Positions 22,361-33,807 of a DNA stretch of 64,000 bases are shown piece by piece (position 1 is the first letter of the stretch; every line of letters begins with the position of its first letter). Source of the DNA: Ligustrum vulgare (Eukaryota; Streptophyta; Magnoliopsida; Lamiales; Oleaceae); the NCBI GenBank assembly GCA_963555705.1, contig OY743186.1, forward strand, positions 36,567,241-36,631,240, in the 5' to 3' direction. Below the pieces are notes generated by a model, which saw only the letters and a program-made list of their open reading frames with translations, was not told the origin of the DNA and searched no databases. Made by a program: the position numbers and the translations under genes.

Positions 22361-23067
22361 GAGAGTATGTATCCAAATTTCTCAGAAAGAGCCAACGACT
22401 CATCATACTTGCAAGAAAGAACCATTTTAGCTCCAACGTTGGATGTTGTTGAAACAGTCAATGAATACATGGTTTCTCTCAATGAAACAGATGTATATAC
22501 ATATCTGAGCTCTGATGCAGTTTCTAAATCAGATTCGAATATTGATCTATTGGACGATCTACACACTCCGGATTCTTGAATAGTATAAGATGTTCGGGAG
22601 TACCTAATCATGAGTTGAAGTTGAAAGTTGGCGCTCCTTTTATGCTGTTAAGAAATATTGATCATTCTCCTGGGTTGTGCAATGGAACTAGACTGGTCAT
22701 AACGAAACTTGGTCATCATGTTTTAGAAGCAAAGGTCATTACAGGAAGTAACGCAGGACATAAAGTGTTCATTCCAAGAATGACTTTAACTCCATCAGAT
22801 CCAAGACTACCTTTTAGGTTTCAAAGAAGGCAATATCCATTGATTGTATCTTATGCCATGACTATTAACAAGAGTCAAGGTCAATCACTTTCGCATGTTG
22901 GACTATATTTGAGAAAGCCTGTTTTCAGTCATGGTCAACTTTATATTGCAGTTTCTAGAGTTACAAATCGTTCAGGGTTAAAGATACTAACTTGCGATCG
23001 AGATAGAGTATCATCCAATTCAACTACAAATGTTGTCTTCAAAGAAGTATTTCAAAATTTAAATTAG
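22361..23067 (+). pseudogene. Helitron Rep/helicase, C-terminal fragment
   Basis: The frame encodes the last part of the PIF1-like helicase domain of Helitron transposases: a YLQERTILAPTLDVVE-like block, [16 protein letters not shown], the region around [19 protein letters not shown] and [10 protein letters not shown]. All Rep and N-terminal helicase sequence is missing. A one-base loss near 22573 shifts the frame (first part ends in a stop at 22577-22579, second part continues to 23067). It cannot supply rolling-circle transposition activity. Confidence 0.82.
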
Positions 23068-23189
23068 ATGATCATGTAATACTATTTGCATATAATGTAG
23101 ATAAAATTTACCTATGTGTTTCTCTTTTTTGGTATAATTTATCTATCGCAAAATAATAAATCCGTGAATCGCACGGGTGGATGAACTAG
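22361..23189 (+). mobile_element. 5'-truncated Helitron
   Basis: The 3' end is recognisable. A hairpin with stem CCGTG/CACGG at 23162-23176 is followed by CTAG at 23186-23189 and a T in the target, as Helitrons require. The 5' end is lost; the join to repeat B lies around 22360. Confidence 0.72.
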
Positions 23190-23834
23190 TTGTAACTTTA
23201 TTTTCAATTTTGTAATTAACTACATTTGTAACTTATGAAATAGTAAAGTATTAGTGTAATACGTAATTTGTAATTAATTATATTAGGGTAATTGTAATCA
23301 TCCACTGCCATCGTTGGACCACCATTGAAAATAGAATTGTAATTTTATTTCAATTTAAATTTATTTCAATTAGTAACTAGTTACAATTGTATTTTTAATT
23401 ACTGTCTCAATATCACCACCACCTCTACCTCCACCACTGTCCTCCACCACCACCACAATAGAGAAAACAGAGGAAGCCACCAGTCACGACCAATACTCCG
23501 ATCAACACCAAAACCACCACTACTACACCACTATAGCCGACAATCTCTCCATCCTTCAACAACCCTTACCCTAGTTTCTTCCTTCGACCGCGCACTCCAC
23601 CAGCCAATAGCCAACAACACAACTCTCCAGCAACCGCACTCATCCACTTCCATCCACAAATCAACTTCTCAGCAACCCCGGTCTCCACCACCGAAAACCA
23701 GCAGCCTCCAACTCTCCAACAGCAGATCAACTCGTTTGTGACCTCTTCTGATTCCGTCTCCTTTAGCGAGAACGATGTGCAAATCTATCTCCACTCGCAC
23801 ATCCTCCGCTAGGATAAGTATTTTGTTGTTTTAA

Positions 23835-24687
23835 TGACGCGATCCCAATCGGGGAATCTCGACAAACACGTGGAATAACACAATTAAAAACCTAGGAAAG
23901 ATCTAAGACATATCAACCACGAAAATAAACAAGAACACAAGGAAATAAATAACGGAATTAAAGATAGATCGACGATAAAACATTGACCTGACAATCATGA
24001 CGTAGTTAATGACGATGCGGATTGAAGAACCAAGATTGGTGAATGACACAAGAGTTGTCAATTCCTTGATAAGTTCGTTGGGTGAACGCCACAAGGGTTG
24101 TCAATTCCTTGATAAGTTCGTTGGGTGAACGCCACAAAGATCGGATCTTTGATAAGTTCAAGAAAAGTGAATAACTCAACCTTTAACAAGAGAATTCTCT
24201 CTCAATTTTAATCAATAACTCAAACTGTTTACAATAATAAAATTTGTCAATAATATAGGGAAAAACGACCTAAAACTAGGGCTAGCCGCTAATGGGCCCA
24301 AATTATAGAAATAAATAATTAAAAACGGAAAAATAATCAAAATTCGCGAAAATCCGACAAATTAGAGTTACGGCCGTGAAGAACTAGTTTACGGTCTTAA
24401 ATGACCTTCTGCTTAAGACTTACGGCCGTGACGAGAGGACTTACGGCCGTAAGTAAGGTTCTGCTCAAAATTTGTGATAGCTGTGTTACCGCCGTAACTT
24501 CCACTCTTACGGCCGTAAGATGACTTCTGCCCCTTTTTTTCCTGAACTTCGATTCCTTGATTCGGCTTGATCCGTCCCTCTTCTTGGCTCGACCCCAACA
24601 TGGAACTTGCTCCATTTTGCACGTAGATCACTGTCATATTGTCGATGGCTCAACTTCGCCCTTCGATGCCTGGTCCGGATTGTATCA
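23835..24687 (-). repeat. 3' LTR of the gag-only element (853 bp)
   Basis: Longer than its partner partly because of a tandem duplication of about 43 bp near 24054-24139 (unit starting GTTGTCAATTCC). Carries six intact or mutated copies of TTACGGCCGTAA between 24368 and 24518. Confidence 0.8.
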
Positions 24688-24721
24688 TACTCCCTCTCTT
24701 GAAAAGGATTCGACCTCGAAT

Positions 24722-26041
24722 TCATTTTTGGTCGGCTTTACAAACTCCTCCTGCTTTTCTGGGCTCGATGATTATGTTTAAGTTCGTGCGATCCTTTAGA
24801 CTTTTGGGCTGCTCATTTTTTTCAATGAATTTCTTTCCCGCCTTAAGTTCATGGTTTGACTTATGTCCCTGCAAAACAGATTTAATAGAACTGGGGAGGG
24901 AATTGTTAGCTTGGTTAAGTGCAAGGCAAGAATCCTTGTACACCAACCTTTGTGCAAATAAACTCAATTTGGGGGTGGACTCTCTTTTTTGTTTGTACTC
25001 ATTCTCTCCTTTTTCTGAGGTCGTGGCCTCAACTCTCTTGTTTTCAACTTTCACAACCTCTCCTTTTTCTGAGGTCGTGGCCTCAACACACTTATTTCTT
25101 TTTTGAAACTCACATTTGATTTTTAACTGATCCTCTTGAGCCTCTTTCGGAGATAAGGGAACAAGGGTAATTTCCTTCCCACCCTTCACAAATGAATATT
25201 GATTCTTAAACTCATCGTGCACTACCCTCCTATCATGTTTCCATGGCCTCCCCAACAAAAAATGGCCAACATGCATAGGTACCACGTCACAAGCCCCGAT
25301 GGCAAAATTGACCCTAACCTGCTTATTTACCTTAATTTCTCCCGACTCGGTTAGCCATTGCAATTTATAAGGGTTTGGATGTTTCATCATGCTCAAGCCC
25401 AATTTTTCAACCAACACTGTACTAACCACATTAGTACAACTCCTCCCGTCAATCACCATACCACAAACATTTTTACCCACTGAGCATCTAGTATGAAAGA
25501 GATTATCCCTTTGCTCACCATTTTCATCCACCCTGACTCTAGTACTAAGGACACGCCGATTAACAAATGAATCTTTAACAGTATAAGTCAACCCTTCCTC
25601 ATCACTACTACTAGCCCCAACATCCACTAACTTAGGCATTCCCTTAAATTCATCCTCGGAACTAATTTCACCATTATCACGCAAGATCATTAGCCTCTTA
25701 TTTGGACACTGGGATGCTATATGACCCGAACCCGAGCACTTAAAACACTTAATATTTCTATCCCGAGTAGTTTGAGAATCAAAAATATTTTTACCTTTCG
25801 TTGTAGGTTCCTCCTTCCCTTTCGGGTTATGTTCATCATTGTATTCCTGCTTCGGTTGTGATGTAGGATAAGATGATGAGTGTCTTGTTGCCCCCTTTCG
25901 CCTTAGTTGTCTTTCCACCTTCATGGCCATATGCACCATATTCTCTAGCTCCACATAATGTTGCAGCTCAATGACATTGGCAATATCTCTATTCAACCCA
26001 CTCAGAAACCTAGCCATCGTAGCTTCCCGATCCTCCACCAC
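24722..26041 (-). pseudogene. Gypsy Gag C-terminal part with zinc knuckle and protease remnant
   Basis: Continues Gag after a frameshift near 26050: [20 protein letters not shown], then zinc knuckle CFKCSGSGHIASQC, then a protease-like block MVIDGRSCTNV where related elements have IDGGSCTNV. The frame then runs through a charged region with repeated [10 protein letters not shown] and stops where the reverse transcriptase should begin; the downstream sequence is joined directly to the segment next to the polypurine tract. No pol function is possible. Confidence 0.75.
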
Positions 26042-26850
26042 ATTAGCCCGAAATCATCGACACCTCCAATCTCCATATCCTTGTAATAATCTTCTACACT
26101 CCTCGACCCCTGAGTCATACCCTGCAGCCTCTGGTAAATATCTCTAAAAAAATGAGTCGGCACAAACCGCTTCCTCATTATGGTCTTTAATTCACCCCAA
26201 GTCTCCACCGGCTCCTCAAGGTTCCTCCTCCTACCCGTCACTAGTTGATCCCACCAAATATTGGCATAATCTGTGAATTCAATCACAGCTAATTTCACCT
26301 TCTTTTTTTCTGAATAATTGTAACAATCAAATAGTCGTTCAACCTTGGTTTCCCAATCCAGGTACGCCTCCGGATCACTCCTATCCCGGAACGATGGTAT
26401 GTTCACTTTAATTTTCCCAAGGTCGTCATCAACAACATCTCTACCCCCATGATGCCTCCTAGCATCACGACGCTCCCTATCATGCCTCCTCTCATACATA
26501 TCTCCTCTATCCCTCCTTCGCATACTTCCCACCAAAGATATACTTCCACTTTCACTGCTCATGTCCTCATCATCCATACCAACATCACGCCTATTACCTC
26601 TCCTAACCCGAGAACCATCATGAGATTGATCCCGAGGTCTTTGTTCACGTTCTGCACCTCGATTCTCCATCTGAGCCATAAGCCTCTCAAATTGTGTCAT
26701 CATTGCTGCAATATAATCATTACCTTGTTCATCCTTTCTATTCACACCCCTAAGCTGTTTTCTGTCTCCAACAGAAGATGAAGATGTGGAACCCTCTCTA
26801 TCAGTCATTTTTAATATCAAAAATAAATTTCTCCTCACGTGTATTTTCAC
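26002..26850 (-). pseudogene. Gypsy Gag N-terminal part
   Basis: Contains the retrotransposon Gag domain: [20 protein letters not shown], the ANIWWDQLV block and RLQGMTQGSRSVEDYYKDME. The start most like the related element is the internal MTDREG at about 26808. A one-base shift after the DYYKDME block throws the frame into an unrelated tail, so Gag is broken in two. Confidence 0.75.
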
Positions 26851-27224
26851 TCGTGTTTCACTCTTCTATCCCTTCAAATTTCACCAATAACAATTCAAGA
26901 ACTCAATCAAGGGTTGGAAAAGGGTAAGACACGAACAAGAACAAGGAAATTTGAAAATTGAGAAAATTCGGAATATTGAAGAATATTTGGGAATTTTCGA
27001 ATTTTTTTTTTAATCTGCCAGAGAATTGGATTACGAGTATGGCAGAAAAAAAGCACTGGATTTAGACGAAAAACAAAGAAGAAAAACACTTTTGAATTTT
27101 TGGGACTCACTTTTATAGATCAAACTGGATAAAATTATGACTGACACGAAGAACGTGAATAACACGAAAAAAATCAAGAAAATCAAGAAATAACAAGTAA
27201 CGCAAGAATCTGGAATAGATCCAA

Positions 27225-27236
27225 GCTCTGATACCA
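27225..27236 (-). other. Primer binding site of the gag-only element
   Basis: GCTCTGATACCA on the plus strand, the complement of TGGTATCAGAGC, two bases from the 5' LTR. Confidence 0.82.
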
Positions 27237-27238
27237 GA

Positions 27239-28028
27239 TGTCGCGATCCCAATTGGGGAATCTCGACAAACACGCGGAATAACACAATTAAAAATCTAGG
27301 AAAGATCTAAGACATATTAAACACGAAAATAAACAAGAACACAAGGAAATAAATAACGAAATTAAAGATAGATCGACGATAAAACCTTGACCCGACAATC
27401 ACGACACAATTAATGACGATGCGAATTGAAGAACCAAGATTGGTGAACGCCACAAGGGTTGTCAATTCCTTGATAAGTTAGTTGGATGAACACCACAAAG
27501 ATCGGATATTTGATAAGTTCAGGAAAAGGGGATAACTCAGCCTTTAACAAGAGAATCCTCTCTCAATTTTAATCAATAACTCAAACTGTTTACAATAATG
27601 AAAATTGTCAATAATATAGGGAAAAACGACTTAAAACTAGGGCTAGCCGCTAATGGGCCCAAATTATAGAAATAAATAATTAAAAATGGGAAAATAATCA
27701 AAATTCGCGAAAATTCGGCAAATTAGAGTTACGGTCGTGAAGAACTAATTTACGGCCGTAAATGACCTTCTGCTTAAGACTTACGGGCGTAAGTAAGGTT
27801 CTGCTCAAAATTTGTGATGGTTGTGTTACGGCTGTAACTTCCACTCTTACGGTCGTAAGATGACTTCTGCCCCCTTTTTTTCCTGAACTTCGATTCCTTG
27901 ATTCGGCTTGATCCGTCCCTCTTCTTGGTTCGACCCCAACATGGAACTTGCTCCATTTTATACTTAGATCACTGTCATATTGTCGATGGCTCGACTTCGC
28001 CCTTCGATGCCTGGTCCAGATCGTATCA
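27239..28028 (-). repeat. 5' LTR of the gag-only element (790 bp)
   Basis: Matches 23835-24687 throughout, with point differences and a shorter repeat region. The palindrome array survives here in more mutated form (27730-27860). Confidence 0.8.
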
Positions 28029-28370
28029 TCTACTCTCCGTTCGGTGGCAACAACACAACAACGATGATTCTCCATTCCAGGCGCTGCTTCATGTACATTG
28101 TCTCCGTGCCCTTTCTTTTCGTCGGATGAGCCTAGATCAATGCAACGGTACAGCTGCTTCGATGCCTGCCTGCCTGCTTCGATTATGCATTGATTGAAGA
28201 TTAGGGGGACCCTACAACTGCCACTGTTGAGAGAAGGGACGGTGAAGATGGAAGTCACAATGGGGGATAAGGGTGTAGGATTAAATACCTAATATGGTGA
28301 AATATTATTCGATGACCTGATTTTAAAGATTTTAAATCTTAATACATGAGTGGGCCTAATTAGCCCACAA

Positions 28371-29118
28371 AAATATTCGATTTCATTCGAACTCAACAAG
28401 TATTTGGATGATTGGGAGGAAACTATGAAATTCATTAAAAAAAATCTATTAAAAAATATTATTAAATGTCATTCTAAATCTACATTGAATAAATTTCCCT
28501 AAATTCAAAAGTAGAAATTTTCGAACAGTCAACGACCAAATGAAGGATCATTTGCCTCTTCGCCACCTTATCTTTACAGTTTTACTAGTCAATTGGAGGT
28601 GTTGGCTCCATGTTTCATGGATTGATGGTAGAATTCATCAAAATGTTTGACTTCTTTGTAGTTGTTTGTTCTATATTTTTTGAATTAAACTACTTATACA
28701 AGTAAAGTTTTATAAATCTTCACATGAAAATGAAGGTGGGGTCTACATACAATATTTTATTCGTGAGCCCCTCGTGTGAGAGTTAGTATACTAATTTGTA
28801 CAATCTTGTCTGTACAAATAGCAAAGTTGATATTTTTTATTTTTTTAGAATTAGTCGTTTTTTTTAATGTAATAAAATAATTAATAGTTGCACTTAACCA
28901 TGCCTTATGTTTCGGGATGGTTTTTAATGTATAGTTTTGGATGTACATAAATATTTGACTATAAGTTATCATGTTGATTTGCTGTTAGTGTGAATTTATG
29001 ATTTTTTTTTTTAGGTAAATTTGATATATATTAGTTTTGCTATCTGCATTTTCTTGTCGTTCATATACATTCAAGATCAAATATGAAAATAATTGTTTTG
29101 TTATATACAACGATAACT
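28371..29118. other. AT-rich intergenic DNA, no gene seen
   Basis: Only short frames without protein similarity. Confidence 0.5.
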
Positions 29119-29121
29119 TGA

Positions 29122-29875
29122 GGGTATATCTAATGAGGGGTCAAATTTGGTGTAAGACATCAAATTTGGTGTAAAACTTGATCCAATGAGGCACCAAATA
29201 TGGTGCAAATTTTGATGTGATGAATAGTATTACACATTTACACCAAACTTGGTGTAACACTATTCATTTACACCAAATTTGGTATAATTCATTATTTTTC
29301 ATTTTGCCCTTTCTTGTATGTTAAAACAAATTGAAATTCCTTCTATGTCCCTTTTTTTATTGTTTTGATATATCTAGTAATTCACATTTATTTTTATTTA
29401 TTTGCATGTGACTATTATTTTTAATTAATATTAATTTGTAAATTATAATTAAATAATAAGCAATACATATTGGATACATAAAATTCAACTTTTTTTTGTT
29501 TTTATAGTGAGTTCAGCGGCTGTGGCATTTTTATTTTTATTTTTGCATTTTCTAGGTAAAATGTGTGATTAAAAAATTGTTTGAGAAATTGTGTAAAGAA
29601 AAATTGGTTTATAAACCAAAATTTTCACTGTTCCAGAATACTCGGTTAATTTCATAAATTAGTAAATGTAGCATTTCAATTAATTTTATATTATTTTCAA
29701 TTTAATATTTCATTTTTAATTAAGTAGAAAATGAAATAAATTATTTGTATAGTCATAAATGAAAAATAAAAAATTATTATTATTCATTTGTTGTAAAATT
29801 TGGTACAATCACTAAGTTGTTTTTCTTTTTCTGTGTTAAATTACACCAAATTTGGTGTAACCATTGGAGATGCCC
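29122..29875. mobile_element. PIF/Harbinger-like MITE (ends GGGCATCTCCAATG type)
   Basis: The left end GGGTATATCTAATGAGG and right end CCATTGGAGATGCCC are inverted repeats with a few changes, each followed inside by copies of CACCAAATTTGGTG, a near-perfect palindrome used several times near both ends. Flanks are TGA (left) and TAA (right), compatible with a decayed 3 bp duplication. No transposase. Confidence 0.6.
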
Positions 29876-30499
29876 TAAAAGAGCATTTTCAAATTTCCAT
29901 AACATCGTCATTTTTTTTATAAGTTCAGTGATCAAAATTCGATTACCTTAGTGACCAATCGAAGATGCCTTTAAAAGTTGAGTGGACAATCTAAAACATT
30001 TTCATTATTTCTTATATGACAATTTAAGGAGTGTTCGACGACTAGTTTAAACTATGGTTCAAATTATACTTTAAGCTACACAATTTCTCAAACTACTTTT
30101 TAATCACACACATTTTCTCTTTCTAATTTTTAACCACGTATTTTACCTCGAAAAAAATTAAAATTCTCTCACCTATTTAATTAGCCATTGAACAGTCAGT
30201 TAATATGTCATGATTGGTCAATTAAAGGTAATCCTATATATGCACTACAATTATCATGTCATCAATTTCGTTACAATAGTGAAATGAATGTTATGCCAGT
30301 AAGCAATGTCTAATATTTTGATAAATTTAATGATTAAAACTCAACATTTTATACTAAGAAAATATAAATCTGATTAATGGGACAATTAACTACAATCTTG
30401 GTGTTGTAATATGTGGCTTATATTGAGTGGAACATATGAATGCTAGAAAATAAAGTTTTTTATAATGTTTGTGGGTTTGAGACAAATAAGTGGTGCGGG

Positions 30500-31374
30500 T
30501 AGGGGTAGACAAAAAAATCGAAACCGATATAATCGAACCGAACCGAAAAAATCGAAACCGTATGATTTTAAAAAAATAAAATAAGAAATTGGTTTTGGAA
30601 CCGAGAATCGATTGGTTTTCGGTTCGGTTCTCGGTTTCGCATTTAGAACCGAAAATTGAAGTTATAACCGATATTTGATCCTTGTTTATTATTTTTTATG
30701 GTCTTAATTGATTGTTCTAAAACTAAAAATCAAAAGAATTTATAATTTTTTTGGGTAAAATGAAAATGGTTAATTTATTTTTATGAAATTTGTTACGTCT
30801 CTACCTCATTGTAACATTTAACTTCACACTTAGACTGAAATTCTTAGTAAATGAAAATCGAATGAGGCTAACTTATTAATATGCGAAGTTGTAAATGACC
30901 AAGAAGGAGTTAATTAAATATTTAAATACAAATATAAAATTATTAATAATAATGCATTTAAAACTTATGATTCATCCCACAAGTTTACTATATTTCCATG
31001 CTCGAAAAACCTTATAGGCCATTTGTTACCTATTTTTGTTTATGAATATCTTCCGTTTCATAGAGAATCCTATACTTTCTTTGGGGTGAAATGATTTTCG
31101 AAATCCTTGATCTTGGTGTATTTGGTAGAAATTTATTTCAGGTTATTGGCACACTTCCCGAGGCCTGATGCTCCTCGATAAGACTCTCGAAAATTAATTA
31201 TTATTGTATAATTGAATTAGAACCGAAATCGAACCAAAACCGAATAATTTGGTTCGGTTTGGTTCTTGCGATTCAATGGAACCGAATGGTTCCCCATTTT
31301 ACAAGAACCGAAAAAGTATGGTTCAGTTCCGATTCTTGAGATACCCGAACCGAACCACCTGACGCCCACCCCCA
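30500..31374. mobile_element. Non-autonomous hAT-type element with CGGTTCGG repeats
   Basis: Exact 8 bp target duplication GGTGCGGG at 30492-30499 and 31375-31382. Ends are TAGGGGTAGAC (left) and, reading inward from the right, TGGGGGTGGGC. Subterminal regions are rich in AACCGAACCG and its complement. No transposase frame. Confidence 0.72.
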
Positions 31375-31478
31375 GGTGCGGGGGCAATAAAAATTAGGGG
31401 TAATTTTGAGTTTTTCATTCCAACCCTGATATTTGTATAGGGCTAGGTTTATTATATATAAATATATTGTAACCCTAA

Positions 31479-32569
31479 GGCTGTGTTCTCTTTGGCGTTT
31501 TCCAGCCGTTTTCCGTTTTCCATTTCCGAAAACGCGAAAAACGCGTTCTCTTGCGCCTTTTTCGGAAAAAAATTTCGAAAACGTTTTCAAAATTTGTAAA
31601 GGAAATGGAAAACGTGAAAATCACGTTTTCCGCGTTTTCTGAAATTTTTACCTTGTAAGTGGAAAACGTGGAAAACGCGCGTTTTCCACTTAAAAAAAAA
31701 TTAAAAAATTAAAATAATCAAAAAAATTTGAAATTTGTCAAAATTTATCATTTTTAATTACATTATTGGTCCTTGATTTTCAAAACTTGTTATTTTAATC
31801 CTCAAATTTTGAAATTTCTTTCGAAAATATCCTAATTTATTTGCAACTTAGGTCCCTCAACTTCAGATTTTGTTGCACATTAGTTCACAAATTTTACTTT
31901 TCTTTCAATTTAGTCATTTTCGTATTTGCTTTATAGGTCATTGTCTTCAAACATGTATAACTTTTGATGTACAACTTCGAATTGCACTCTGTTTTTTGCG
32001 TAAAACTCCAAATTTAACCATCTTTCTGATGATGTATCATGTGCTTAATTATTAAACATTTCTTTTTTACTTTTGTATTGTAAGCACTTATTTTGTAAGG
32101 GCATAATTAATTAACGTAAATTGATTTTTTTAAATTTTATTGAAACTTAAATTTTAAACGTTATGAGTGCTTACTAGAAGGATATATCTATATAAAGTAT
32201 TAAATGGAACGATTACTTTAGAGGGAAAATTACTACTCAAATGTGGAACGATTACTTTAGAAGGGCAACATGAATTTTTGAATTTTTTTGGTATAATCAA
32301 ATTGTGTGATAGGAGTTATTTCATTTATTTTTGTTGTGTAACTCAAAATATGATATCTTTATTTCATTTATATTCACAAACAATATGAAATAATTTTCTT
32401 CAAAATTTTAAACAGAACGCGTTTTCCAGCTTTTCATTTTCGAAAACAGTTTTCAGAAATAACAAACCAAACGCGTTTTCAACAATTTCGAAAAAAGTCA
32501 CAGAAAATGGAAAACAGAAAACATTTTTAAAATGAAAACAGAAAACTGAAATACAAAGAGAACGCAGCC
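31479..32569. mobile_element. PIF/Harbinger-type MITE, TSD TAA
   Basis: Terminal inverted repeats GGCTGTGTTCTCTTTG and CAAAGAGAACGCAGCC, flanked by TAA at 31476-31478 and 32570-32572. Inside both ends are many copies of AAAACGCG/CGCGTTTTC. The middle (about 31848-32162) is closely similar to the arms of the Mutator-like elements at 53-55 kb. Confidence 0.78.
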
Positions 32570-32572
32570 TAA

Positions 32573-33799
32573 GTTTTTCATATAATGAAAACTGAGCAAC
32601 TCCTCTCGTGTGGATGTGGCCAAATTGTTGAACAACACTAAATCTTTGTGTGTGCTTTAATAATTTTCGTTCAAATCGTTCATCTAAATTGTCGCACTAA
32701 AAAACAACACTTAGGTTAAATATATTTTGTTGTTAGTTGGGGGCGACGATCGTCAATGCAACCAATCGAGGAAATATTAGCCAATAACCCTCATTTTTCA
32801 CAATAGCCTTTGTCGACCTTTTAATCTATTAAATATAAATTTAAAAAGATTCACAATGCCCATTTTGATCTTTAAAATTGAATGTTCATCTCTTTTACAT
32901 TTCACTCTACCCCCTTCCCTCGGACCCTCTCCGGTCTCCATCTCCGTTTCTCTCTCTTATATTAATTAATGGTTGCTAGTGCTCTATATCTTCTTCTTTT
33001 GAAGCAGACTTTGAAATGGAAAAAATTCAATTAATTTGTTGGGGAAGTGAACTGACCAAACACGAGGTCTATTTTCACAAATCGAAATCTAAAAATTGCT
33101 TAATATCATTTTTCGACTCTGTCGATTTTGCCCTGTCCCCATACGCTGGGGATCTGTTAATAGACCCTCTGACTGTTCGGGGTAGGGACCTCGTCAGTTA
33201 GGGGTCCGTTAAGACTATTAATGGATTTAATAGATTGTAATCAAATTTAAGGGTTTTTTGTCTTCTAAAATTTGTAAGTGAAGAATAGTTTTATATTTTG
33301 ATATAATAAAGACTATTGTTAGCTGTTTGGTAAAAATTGTTTATAATGAGTAGCCGTCATTTATTTCGAGATAAAATTTGTGTTTAATAATTGAAAAGAG
33401 AAAATGTATGATTAAAAATTAGTTTGAGAAATTATGCCATTTAAATTTTTGATTGAAACAAGATGGCCGAATAGTGGCATTGTTAGAGTAATCTTAATCT
33501 TAATATCTTCTTAATATAAAAGTAGAATAGCCATCACCAAAATACACATAGTTTTCGATCAAAAAAACTTTTTAAATTTGAATTTTTTTGTTAAAAAATA
33601 GTATATTAAATATTTTAGCAATTATTATTTTACATGTGTCATTAATTACATTGACATCCGTACTATGCTATTAATAACATTAAAATGTTATTTTTCTATT
33701 TTATTATTATTCTTTTAATAATTATTGTATTATTTTAAAATCGAAAAATACGCAATATGGATGTCAAATTAAAGATCACAGTAAGAAGTTTAATGCAAG
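32573..33799. other. Intergenic, no gene recognised
   Basis: A 61-codon frame at 33016-33201 has no known similarity. About 33318-33455 carries a member of the small dispersed MITE family. Confidence 0.45.
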
Positions 33800-33807
33800 C
33801 TAACAAG

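Larger units (their letters stand above)
23835..28028 (-). mobile_element. Gag-only Ty3/gypsy derivative (TR-GAG type)
   Basis: The LTR at 27239-28028 is the 5' one and that at 23835-24687 the 3' one. The interior holds only gag plus a protease remnant; reverse transcriptase, RNase H and integrase are absent. The primer site TGGTATCAGAGC (minus strand, 27236-27225) follows the 5' LTR after two bases, and a purine-rich AAGAGAGGGAGTA precedes the 3' LTR. The Gag and LTR-encoded tail are clearly related to the element at 57.4 kb. Flanking bases (TTTAA left, TCTAC right) do not form a clear target duplication. Confidence 0.8.
22205..28370. repeat. AT-rich interspersed repeat, copy B (split by two insertions)
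   Basis: Segments 22205-22360, 23191-23834 and 28029-28370 together match the order of copy A: the TTGTAACTAATT-type block, the block around GACCACCATTGAAAATAGAATTG, the CACCAC-rich stretch, and the end block CTGATTTTAAA...GGCCTAATTAGCCC. A Helitron 3' part interrupts the first two segments and a gag-only gypsy element the last two. Confidence 0.5.
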
